Shown: piece by piece, positions 1 to 5,259 of the stretch | Layout of the letters: each line of letters opens with the position of its first letter | Position numbering within the stretch: position 1 is the first letter of the stretch | From: Coriobacteriaceae bacterium | GTDB taxonomy: Bacteria; Actinomycetota; Coriobacteriia; Anaerosomatales; SLCP01 | Direction: 5' to 3' | DNA length: 7,605 nucleotides | NCBI GenBank assembly: GCA_003563465.1 | Contig: PWVH01000047.1 | Location: 1-7,605, forward strand | The notes under the pieces: model-generated | The model's database searches: none | Told to the model about the DNA's origin: nothing | Seen by the model: the letters and a program-made list of their open reading frames with translations, nothing else | Translations under genes and position numbers: made by a program

Positions 1-1307
1 GCGAGCGGGTCTGCGGCGGCACGGTCGTCGCCCGAGGCGATCACCACGTCGGTGACACCCTCCCAGCCGGGGAAGCCCTCCTCTGCGATGGCAACCGCTG
101 TCGAGAAGCGCGTGCGGTCGTGGAGGCGAACGGTGATGGTGGGCGGCTCTACGAACATGCCTGACACTACGTTCGATCGTGCGCTGACGTTGCTGGCCTC
201 ATCTACGGCTCGCACGTGGTAATGGTACTCAGTACCCGGTTCGGCAGTTGTGTCCTCGAACGAGGTGTCCTCCGTCTCTCCTACGAGCATCCATGGCGCA
301 GTCCACTCGACCGCATCGACTTCGAACCACCGATACACGCGATAGTGGTCGACTCCATTTTCATCGGTCGCCGTCTCCCACTCCAGACTGACGCCCGTGA
401 CATCTGAAACAGCATCCAGCTCGGTCGGGGGCGTGGGTGCGGTAGTGTCGTCGGCACCCAGAGCGATGTCCTCGTCCGGGGCGGTAAGCTCATGGCCATG
501 GACTTTCTTGTCCCTCCCCACATACACGTCGACCGTCGCGGTTGCTGGAACAGCTAGCCGGTAGGCGCCAAGGGCCTCCTCCTCTGGCCACCCGTAGTCC
601 TCGTTGTCGACGACTCCATCGCTGTCACTGTCCACGAAGTTGGGTTCGCAGAGCGTGAGCGACTTGATGCGGTCCCTGCTGTCGTCAGCGCCTTCAGGAA
701 CCGCCGCGACACGTCTCCCCGTCCCGTCGGAAGACAGCCGTGGGTCGGTGGCATCGTGGTTACCCGGGTGGATATGGGTGCCCTCGGTCTCCATGTCGAG
801 GACAGTGACTTCGATCGGGTCACTGCAGTTCTGCGCGCCGCCCGGGCCCGCCGCGTTGAGGGTCACGATGATGTAGTAGGTACCCGAATCGTTATGGTTG
901 GCGAACTTGAAGAATATCCAATCGCTTCTGTTGATTTCGCCATCCCCGTCAGTCTCCTCAGTCGGGTAGTTGCCCACCCCCCAGGCTGGACCACGGTTGG
1001 GAACCCACTCCTCACTATCTGGATTCCAGGTGAATCCGCGGTTGAGATGACTCGCTGGCTCGGGTTCGGGGCTCAGTCTGACCTTCACTTCATACTCAGT
1101 GTCAGGCTCAAGACCCTCTGCAGAGAATCTGATGGCTTGCGGAGTGTGGTCGTTGGGAAGATACGCCGGTGTGTCGTCGGGTATCGGCCCCCCCGTGAAA
1201 CTCTTATCGTCAGCCACAGCAGGTGAGACAGCCATCATGGGTACGGCCAGCATGCACACAAGCATCATGTGCAGCAAGCGCCTTGGTATGCCCCTAAGTG
1301 ATCTCAT
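1..1307 (-). CDS. Secreted protein with fibronectin type III domain and CWB2 cell-wall-binding repeat (partial)
   Basis: This frame stays open for 435 codons from the ATG at 1307 to the left edge, so the C-terminus is missing. The start has a strong ribosome binding site (GAGGAGG, about six bases upstream). Residues 1-32 form a signal peptide: a basic N-terminus (RSLRGIPRR), a hydrophobic core, and a likely cleavage site after AVA. Residues 33 to about 285 are not recognised. They look like beta-sandwich material and hold two Asp-rich, calcium-loop-like stretches (TDGDGE near 119-124 and DSDSDGVVDNED at 226-237). Residues about 290-390 read as a fibronectin type III domain (PPTELDAV, YRVYR, PGTEYHYHVRAVD). 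From residue 393, a CWB2-type repeat begins (RFSTAVAIAEEGFP, VIASGDD). CWB2 repeats in the family attach proteins to the cell wall, so I infer a wall-anchored surface protein of unknown function. The gene starts 36 bases after the regulator gene at 1344-2336 and could be co-transcribed with it. Confidence 0.9.
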   Translation of the reverse strand, partial: MRSLRGIPRRLLHMMLVCMLAVPMMAVSPAVADDKSFTGGPIPDDTPAYLPNDHTPQAIRFSAEGLEPDTEYEVKVRLSPEPEPASHLNRGFTWNPDSEEWVPNRGPAWGVGNYPTEETDGDGEINRSDWIFFKFANHNDSGTYYIIVTLNAAGPGGAQNCSDPIEVTVLDMETEGTHIHPGNHDATDPRLSSDGTGRRVAAVPEGADDSRDRIKSLTLCEPNFVDSDSDGVVDNEDYGWPEEEALGAYRLAVPATATVDVYVGRDKKVHGHELTAPDEDIALGADDTTAPTPPTELDAVSDVTGVSLEWETATDENGVDHYRVYRWFEVDAVEWTAPWMLVGETEDTSFEDTTAEPGTEYHYHVRAVDEASNVSARSNVVSGMFVEPPTITVRLHDRTRFSTAVAIAEEGFPGWEGVTDVVIASGDDRAAADPL

Positions 1308-1343
1308 CGTCGGCCTCCTCCTCAGTCCTTGGACGTAGTCCTT

Positions 1344-2336
1344 CTACACAACCAACCGGTACTCGTCACCCATACCGGCTGGGTCATACCCTCTGATTCG
1401 AGAGACTTCCTTGCGAAACGCCCTGCTGTGCAGACGATCGATGAGCATGTGCACCTCAGAGCGGGCGTATGCCTCCTCAGGCATCACGAAGTCGTACCGC
1501 TCCCGGAACAGCGGCACGAAGTCCAGCTCGAACCGATGAGCCGCTGCTGCGATGCCGACCGCGACATCAGCCTTACCGGAAGCTACAAGCGCGGCAGCAT
1601 CGGTATGCGTTCCGACACAGCGCTCATGGCCTTTCACGTCTGTAGGTTCGATCCCCTCGTTTCTGAACGCCCGATCCAACCACAACCGCGTACCCGATCC
1701 TCGATTGCGGTTGACCATCACGACACCCTTAGCGGTTATGTCTTCGAGAGAGGACAGTCTGTGCGGGTTTCCGGGCGCGACTATCAGGCCCTGCTCTCTG
1801 TGCGCAAGAGTCACGACGATCACATCCATGTCAGGAAACAGGTGTCGCGCGTAGGGGATGTTGTATTCGCCGGTGTCCACGTCGAGCAGGTGGCAACCTG
1901 CTACGTCAGCAAGCCCTTGACGCACTCCAATCAGACCATCGAGGCTGCCCGTCACGACTGGAGCCAGACCTCCTTGGACGTCACGCTCGGCTGACAACAG
2001 CTCCACAGCGAGATCGTGACTCACCATCGCGACAACTGAGGGCTCGAAGACCGATGCAGGTCTGACCAGCATCGACAGGGTGAACGCCACCGCGGTGGCG
2101 CGGTAGAACTTCTCCGTGTAATTCTTCGTCGTGCGTGTTTTGACGAGTGCCACCAAGCCCACTTGCTCCAGCGCCTTCACATGATGCCGCACCCAAGCCG
2201 GATGCTGGTCGAGCAGAACGCCTAGCGACGATATGGTGTGCGCCTCGCTCATCAGCAGCCGCAGGATATCCAGACGTCGAGGATCCGTGGCGATGCGAAT
2301 GGCCTCGGGATGCTCGATTCTGCGCATGCTATTCAC
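1344..2336 (-). CDS. Transcriptional regulator: ArsR-like HTH plus PBP_like ligand domain, probably molybdate/tungstate responsive
   Basis: Predicted 330 residues. Residues about 10-80 are a winged helix of ArsR type (DPRRLDILRLLM, then PAWVRHHVKALEQVGLV). Residues about 130-282 match the PBP_like domain, a type-2 periplasmic-binding-protein fold used as a cytoplasmic sensor. Its hallmarks are GVRQGLADVAGCHLLD, DTGEYN, REQGLIV, VNRNRGSGTR, and a C-terminal run with HTDAAALVASGKADVAVGI and FVPLFRERYD. In other proteins this domain is linked to ModE-like regulators and MoeA, hence the Mo/W inference, which the molbindin gene upstream supports. There is no signal peptide, so it should act in the cytoplasm. 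I chose the GTG at 2336 because GGAGG lies 11 bases upstream. The ATG at 2327 (MRRIEHP) is the alternative. The frame stays open up to 2510, but the extra sequence overlaps the promoter and does not look coding. The ligand is not proven. Confidence 0.86.
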   Translation of the reverse strand: MNSMRRIEHPEAIRIATDPRRLDILRLLMSEAHTISSLGVLLDQHPAWVRHHVKALEQVGLVALVKTRTTKNYTEKFYRATAVAFTLSMLVRPASVFEPSVVAMVSHDLAVELLSAERDVQGGLAPVVTGSLDGLIGVRQGLADVAGCHLLDVDTGEYNIPYARHLFPDMDVIVVTLAHREQGLIVAPGNPHRLSSLEDITAKGVVMVNRNRGSGTRLWLDRAFRNEGIEPTDVKGHERCVGTHTDAAALVASGKADVAVGIAAAAHRFELDFVPLFRERYDFVMPEEAYARSEVHMLIDRLHSRAFRKEVSRIRGYDPAGMGDEYRLVV

Positions 2337-2370
2337 GCCAGTCACCGCCTCCAAGGGGTCGTCAGATACC

Positions 2371-2386
2371 CTAAAATTATTCTTAG
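2371..2386. promoter_or_regulatory. AT-rich imperfect inverted repeat, possible operator of the PBP_like regulator gene
   Basis: CTAAAATTATTCTTAG is an imperfect palindrome (CTAA and TTAG ends, 6 of 8 positions matching per half). It lies just downstream of the candidate -10 box at 2385-2390 and about 35-50 bases before the start codon. It is strikingly AT-rich against its surroundings. Its position suits repression, possibly by the regulator itself. No binding protein can be named from the sequence. Confidence 0.35.
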
Positions 2387-2413
2387 TGTAGAACGTGTCA
2401 CTTTCTCCCGCAA
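2385..2413 (-). promoter_or_regulatory. Candidate sigma-70-type promoter for the PBP_like regulator gene
   Basis: On the minus strand, TTGCGG (2413-2408) and TACACT (2390-2385) are separated by exactly 17 bases, close to the TTGACA / TATAAT consensus. Transcription would begin near 2378, leaving a leader of about 40 bases that contains the GGAGG site at 2352-2348. This would give the regulator, and possibly the secreted-protein gene downstream, a promoter separate from mop. Confidence 0.5.
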
Positions 2414-2436
2414 CCTGAGCAGTTGAGAAGTCTGAT

Positions 2437-2469
2437 GACGCAAGCGTCGCGCACCGAAAGTGACGCTTG
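2437..2469. repeat. Overlapping inverted repeats in the mop-regulator intergenic region
   Basis: Two alternative pairings share one arm. GACGCAAGCGTC (2437-2448) is a compact palindrome. CAAGCGTC (2441-2448) also pairs perfectly with GACGCTTG (2462-2469) across a 13-base loop. Seen as direct repeats, TGACGC occurs at 2436 and again at 2461, 25 bases apart. The cluster lies upstream of the candidate promoter at 2385-2413, where an activator site would be expected. It could equally be a structured RNA element. Confidence 0.45.
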
Positions 2470-2538
2470 GGTGGCTGATGAGCTAAATCTCGGTGCCCGG
2501 CTAAGTCCACTGACGCCGAACAGCCGATGTCTTTCCAA

Positions 2539-2586
2539 GACCCTCAATCAACGAGGGTCCTGGCTCGAGACACGAGCCAGGACCCT
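2539..2586 (-). terminator. Strong hairpin downstream of mop, with a competing smaller stem; possible terminator
   Basis: AGGGTCCTGGCTCG (2554-2567) has a perfect 14-bp complement at 2573-2586 across a 5-base loop. This is by far the strongest hairpin I see in the window. It starts 43 bases after the mop stop codon, where a terminator is expected. No T-rich tract follows on either strand, so it is not a textbook intrinsic terminator. A second perfect stem, GACCCTC (2539-2545) with GAGGGTC (2553-2559), uses part of the same arm, so the two folds exclude each other. Nothing shows whether the switch is used. Confidence 0.5.
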
Positions 2587-2628
2587 ACCGTACTCGTTGG
2601 CGACCCGCATACGGGAGACGCCCGGCCG

Positions 2629-2835
2629 TCAGTCAGTTGCTAGCATCACGCTGTCCGCCTTGATGACCGCGGTGACGTCCGACCCGGCTGCAAGCCCGAG
2701 TTCCTTGACAGCGTCCACGGTCACGACAGACACGACCTGCTGGCCGCCGATGTCCAAGACGACCTGCGCCTCTACGGTGCCTTCCTTGACTGAGACGACC
2801 TTCCCACGAAGCTTGTTCCGTGCGCTGATCCGCAT
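2629..2835 (-). CDS. mop: Molbindin (Mop domain), molybdate/tungstate-binding protein
   Basis: A 68-residue protein made of a single Mop/TOBE domain, the usual molbindin size. It begins SARNKLRGKVVSVKEGTVEA, has the central VVSVVTVDAVKELGL stretch, and ends AGSDVTAVIKADSVML, all matching the family pattern (S-RN--G-V, T--S--LGL--G, KA--V-L). Family members assemble into hexamers that bind molybdate or tungstate between subunits and are thought to store or buffer the oxyanion in the cytoplasm. The ATG at 2835 follows AAGGTGG at a suitable distance. The same frame stays open upstream to 2991, but that part overlaps the end of the LysR gene and is not Mop-like. Its place between two regulators, one with a PBP_like domain, fits a Mo/W homeostasis unit. 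No molybdate transporter genes are visible in the window. Confidence 0.93.
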   Translation of the reverse strand: MRISARNKLRGKVVSVKEGTVEAQVVLDIGGQQVVSVVTVDAVKELGLAAGSDVTAVIKADSVMLATD

Positions 2836-2861
2836 GATCCCACCTTCTCCTCGAGACGGCG

Positions 2862-2896
2862 GGGGGCCCGTGCAGGATATATACCCAAGGGGGCCC
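2862..2896. promoter_or_regulatory. Upstream region of mop: TATATA core with flanking repeats, possible operator
   Basis: The 94 bases between lysR and mop hold GGATATATACCCAAGG (2875-2890), flanked by two copies of GGGGGCCC (2862-2869 and 2889-2896). Each copy contains the self-complementary GGGCCC. The 17-base element at 2874-2890, AGGAT-N5-CCCAAGG on the plus strand, recurs in front of lysR at 3857-3873. The TATATA could serve as a -10 box for mop, but I cannot see a good -35. This looks like an operator rather than a simple constitutive promoter. Confidence 0.4.
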
Positions 2897-2929
2897 ACTC
2901 CGCTCGGTAAGTTGGCCAGGAATCGCGAA

Positions 2930-3820
2930 TCAGCCAAGCTCTTTCCGCAGGAAGCCGAGGAGAGCCTCGGCCGCACGCGTGAGGGTAGCACGTGGCGTCA
3001 CGACGTATAGCGGACGATGCACCGGGAACCCTTCGAGCGGCACGAGGGCCACCGTTCCGAGTTCTGCGGCCTTCTCCACGACCAGAGAACTCGCCACACC
3101 GAGACCCATGCCGCCTTCGACCGCGCTGAGCACCGCCTCCCCGCTGCCGAGCTCGGTCACGACGTGTAGGTCATCCGGATCGAGACCGACTCCGCGCAAC
3201 GCCTCTTCAGCCATCTGACGGGTCCCAGAACCCTCTTCACGCATGACGAACGGTTCGTTCGCGACCTCGGCGAGCGCCACTTCGCTGGCCGAGGCGAAGG
3301 GGTGCTTGGCAGAGCAGATCATCACGATGTCGTCGTTGCCAAGGGGTTCGAAGTCCACGCGTGCGCCTTTCACCACGGCTCCGGTCATTCCGAGGTCGGC
3401 CTCACCTGCTACGACCGCATCCACGACCTGTGCGGTATCGCCGACCGTGATGGATATGCCTACCTCGGGGTTCTCTTCAAGGAACGAGCCGAGGAGCCTC
3501 GGAAGCACGTACTGGCCAGGAGTCGTGCTCGCCGCCAGGGAGAGGCGCCCCGTGACGACGTCCGCCATACGGTCGAGGTCTTCGCGGACCTGTTCCAGCT
3601 CCTGGAGCACCTTGCGCGCGTGAGGCAGCAGTATGCGACCGGACTCCGTGAGTTCGACCTTGCGGTAGCCACGATCGAGAAGCGTGACGCCGAGGTCGGC
3701 CTCCAAGGCCTGGACCTGCATCGTGACGGCAGGCTGGGAGACACCCATCGCATGCGCAGCCGCCGAGAAGGACCCATGATCGACGACCATCGCAAACGCC
3801 CTGATCTGAGCAAGGTTCAC
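2930..3820 (-). CDS. LysR-type transcriptional regulator (CysL-like)
   Basis: Predicted 296 residues, the usual LysR length. Residues 1-60 form the winged helix (GSFSAAAHAMGVSQPAVTMQ, then LEADLGVTLLDR). A linker helix follows (VLQELEQVREDLDRM), and the effector domain starts near residue 88 (LSLAASTTPGQYVLPRLL, VGDTAQVVDAVVAGEADLGM). The STTPGQY/DT pattern resembles the CysL-like group, which includes LysR proteins found near selenium and sulphur genes. The inducer cannot be read from the sequence. I chose the GTG at 3820 because AGGGGGAG precedes it at good spacing; an in-frame TTG at 3847 lacks such a site and would overlap the palindrome upstream. It is transcribed away from the Fur-family gene, with 128 bases between their starts, and toward mop 94 bases downstream. 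It may control itself and mop through a motif found in front of both. Confidence 0.92.
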   Translation of the reverse strand: MNLAQIRAFAMVVDHGSFSAAAHAMGVSQPAVTMQVQALEADLGVTLLDRGYRKVELTESGRILLPHARKVLQELEQVREDLDRMADVVTGRLSLAASTTPGQYVLPRLLGSFLEENPEVGISITVGDTAQVVDAVVAGEADLGMTGAVVKGARVDFEPLGNDDIVMICSAKHPFASASEVALAEVANEPFVMREEGSGTRQMAEEALRGVGLDPDDLHVVTELGSGEAVLSAVEGGMGLGVASSLVVEKAAELGTVALVPLEGFPVHRPLYVVTPRATLTRAAEALLGFLRKELG

Positions 3821-3844
3821 GACCGCTCCCCCTTCGTTTCGCGG

Positions 3845-3873
3845 CAAGGATATGCTCCTTGGGGTCTAATCCT
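3845..3873. promoter_or_regulatory. Candidate operator upstream of lysR: 6-5-6 palindrome overlapping a motif shared with mop
   Basis: CAAGGATATGCTCCTTG (3845-3861) is a perfect 6-bp inverted repeat with a 5-base centre, 25 bases upstream of the lysR GTG. Its right arm runs into CCTTGGG-N5-ATCCT (3857-3873), the same gapped motif that lies before mop in the opposite orientation relative to the gene. LysR-type proteins commonly bind dyad sites near their own promoter, so autoregulation is a reasonable inference. No binding is demonstrated. Confidence 0.45.
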
Positions 3874-3915
3874 ACCCGAAATACTCGACTAGCGGAGCCG
3901 TCACAGCGGTGCGGT

Positions 3916-3942
3916 TTGGAAGCACGATTCCGGTGGTAACAA
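3916..3942 (+). promoter_or_regulatory. Candidate promoter of the Fur-family/cbiMQO operon, possibly leaderless
   Basis: TTGGAA (3916-3921) and an extended -10 reading TGG-TAACAA (3934-3942) are separated by 15 bases, a little short. A start site seven bases after the -10 would fall at about the A of the ATG at 3949. No convincing Shine-Dalgarno site lies just before that ATG. Together these suggest a leaderless transcript, with the palindrome at 3960-3974 acting as a downstream operator. The -10 match is only moderate. Confidence 0.35.
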
Positions 3943-3948
3943 CTGCGT

Positions 3949-4395
3949 ATGAACGCAAATGAGAATCATTCTCACTTCGGGGACAAGCGCCTCACTGCTC
4001 CACGCCGAGCCATCGCTGCGGCGGTGGACCGGTTCGACGGGGCTTTCACTGTCGACGAACTGGTCGATGCCGTGAGCGCAGTCTCGCCGAGTACGGGTAC
4101 GGCAACGGTCTACAGAGCCGTCGGGACGATGGAGGCTGCCGGCTCGCTCGAGCGGGTCGGCTCCCGCGACGGAAGTGCCCTCTACGTGAGGTGTTGCGTG
4201 GAAGGCCATCACCATCATCTCGTCTGCACCGGCTGTTGGAAGGTCTCCCACACCGCCTGTCCTCTTGGCGAAGAGACCACTCAGCAGGTCGCCGCAGACA
4301 GCTTCGTAGTGACCGAGCACGAGATCACCCTGTACGGGCTGTGCGCGGGGTGTGCGGCACAGCGATCTCAAACCGAGGATTCGGTAGGGGGCTGA
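3949..4395 (+). CDS. Fur-family metalloregulator (Zur-like)
   Basis: A 148-residue Fur-family protein. The N-terminal winged helix reads KRLTAPRRAI at 13-22, then FTVDELVDAV and STGTATVYRAVGTMEAAGSL. The dimerisation domain has HHHH at 87-90 and the two structural-zinc pairs CTGC (93-96) and CAGC (132-135). Cys82 and Cys83 lie 10-11 residues before Cys93, the position that holds the cysteine ligand of the sensing site in zinc regulators (Zur). Fur proper usually has Glu there, so I favour Zur, though Nur or Fur remain possible. The start is well constrained: an in-frame TAA at 3937 lies upstream and no ATG, GTG or TTG follows until codon 26. The gene ends seven bases before cbiM, so regulator and importer are probably one transcript. 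When loaded with metal it should repress this operon through the palindrome inside its own first codons. Confidence 0.93.
   Translation: MNANENHSHFGDKRLTAPRRAIAAAVDRFDGAFTVDELVDAVSAVSPSTGTATVYRAVGTMEAAGSLERVGSRDGSALYVRCCVEGHHHHLVCTGCWKVSHTACPLGEETTQQVAADSFVVTEHEITLYGLCAGCAAQRSQTEDSVGG
3960..3974. promoter_or_regulatory. Fur/Zur-type 7-1-7 operator inside the regulator's coding start
   Basis: TGAGAATCATTCTCA is a perfect 7-1-7 palindrome. It differs from the Fur consensus TGATAATNATTATCA at one position in each half, and fits the TGANAATNATTNTCA form that I recall for actinobacterial Zur sites. It covers codons 4-9 (NENHSH) of the Fur-family gene and lies 11-25 bases into the coding sequence. 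With the candidate promoter at 3916-3942, it would sit just downstream of the transcription start, a good position for repression. Confidence 0.75.
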
Positions 4396-4402
4396 GCATA
4401 CG

Positions 4403-5257
4403 ATGTCGCACATCCACATCCCTGACGGAGTGCTTCCTGTCTGGTTATGGACGGCCGGATGGCTCGCCGCACTGCTCATGATAGCCCTGGCGGGCTGCTT
4501 CGCCGCCCGATCGCAAGCCCAACGCAAGGTTCCGCTGCTCGGTGTGGTAGCAGCGCTCATGATCGTCGGAATGTCTTCGGAGATCGTTCCCATCGCCTAC
4601 CACGTCAACCTATCGGTCATCGGCGGCATTCTGCTTGGCCCGGCGCTCTCTGTGATCGCGGCGTTCGTCGTCGGACTCGTCCTTGCGATGCTCGGCCACG
4701 GCGGAGTGACGGTGCTCGGCCTGAACACGATGGTGATCGGTGCGGAGATGCTCATCGGCTGGGCGCTCTTCCGAGGAATCGTGAGCATCCTGGGTCGTCG
4801 GCGTGCTGGCCTTTCCGCAGGACTCACCACCGTCATGACGCTCGCGCTGACCACGACCGCACTAGTGGGAATCGTCTGGCTCGGAGGAGGCGGCCAGGCC
4901 GCTGACCGCGAGACCGGGGCTCTCGATCCGGCTACGCTGCGCTTCGAAAGGCCGCTCGAAGAGGGCGTGCTCGAAGTCGGGCTCTTCGGTGGAGGGCACG
5001 ATCACGACCATGCCCACGACGATCACAATCACCACGATGATCACGACCATGCCCACGACGAATCCGAGCGCTTCCTTTCGGTAGGGCGGTTCGCTGCGGT
5101 CGTCTACACGCTGGGCCCCATCGGCTGGTTGATCGAGGCGCTGGTGACTGCGGGCATCATCGGATACGTGGCACGGATACGCCCGGCGATGGTCTTCGAA
5201 GGTGCTCTAGCGGAGAAAGCTCGGCGAATCCCCGGTGATGAAGCGGGAGGCATGTAG
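4403..5257 (+). CDS. cbiM: CbiM-like substrate-binding membrane component of an ECF metal transporter, with His-rich loop
   Basis: A 284-residue membrane protein, longer than a typical CbiM of roughly 210-250. It starts MSHIHIPDGVLP; the family start is MHIPDG, where Met1 and His2 bind the metal, so this one carries two extra residues and a second His. Core motifs follow: IVPIAYHVNL (61-70), GGILLGP (74-80) and GHGGVTVLGLNTMVIG (98-113). About six or seven membrane segments are visible. A hydrophilic loop at 163-228 lies between the last two; residues 199-218 contain ten His and seven Asp. The final segment (GWLIEALVTAGIIGYV) matches the CbiM C-terminus. CbiM captures the metal ion and passes it through the membrane with CbiQ and CbiO. 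No separate cbiN is present. The His-rich loop and Zur-like neighbour suggest zinc; nickel or cobalt are the classical substrates. It is followed by cbiQ after two bases. Confidence 0.9.
   Translation: MSHIHIPDGVLPVWLWTAGWLAALLMIALAGCFAARSQAQRKVPLLGVVAALMIVGMSSEIVPIAYHVNLSVIGGILLGPALSVIAAFVVGLVLAMLGHGGVTVLGLNTMVIGAEMLIGWALFRGIVSILGRRRAGLSAGLTTVMTLALTTTALVGIVWLGGGGQAADRETGALDPATLRFERPLEEGVLEVGLFGGGHDHDHAHDDHNHHDDHDHAHDESERFLSVGRFAAVVYTLGPIGWLIEALVTAGIIGYVARIRPAMVFEGALAEKARRIPGDEAGGM
5000..5061 (+). repeat. 23-bp perfect direct repeat within the His-rich region of cbiM
   Basis: The 23 bases at 5000-5022 recur exactly at 5039-5061, a period of 39 bases (13 codons). Each copy encodes the DHDHAHD pattern, and the spacer encodes more His and Asp. 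Identity that includes third codon positions points to duplication or slippage expanding the metal-binding loop, not only selection on the protein. Confidence 0.8.
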
Positions 5258-5259
5258 AA

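Noticed and set aside
216..1226. Plus- and minus-strand frames of 60-156 codons in the first 1.3 kb
   Set aside because: The uninterrupted 435-codon frame with a signal peptide, a strong ribosome binding site and recognisable domains explains this region; the others are its shadows.
2433..2460. CTGATGA followed by GAAA on the plus strand, resembling the hammerhead ribozyme core
   Set aside because: The bases after CTGATGA and before GAAA (C and C) do not pair, so no stem II forms at the required place, and I see no flanking stems I and III.
2337..2510. N-terminal extension of the PBP_like regulator up to 2510
   Set aside because: The extension covers the candidate promoter and AT-rich palindrome, and its residues show no domain pattern; a GTG with a ribosome binding site lies at 2336.
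3302..3892. Long plus-strand open frame opposite lysR
   Set aside because: It is antisense to a complete, well-conserved LysR gene and its translation resembles no protein family.
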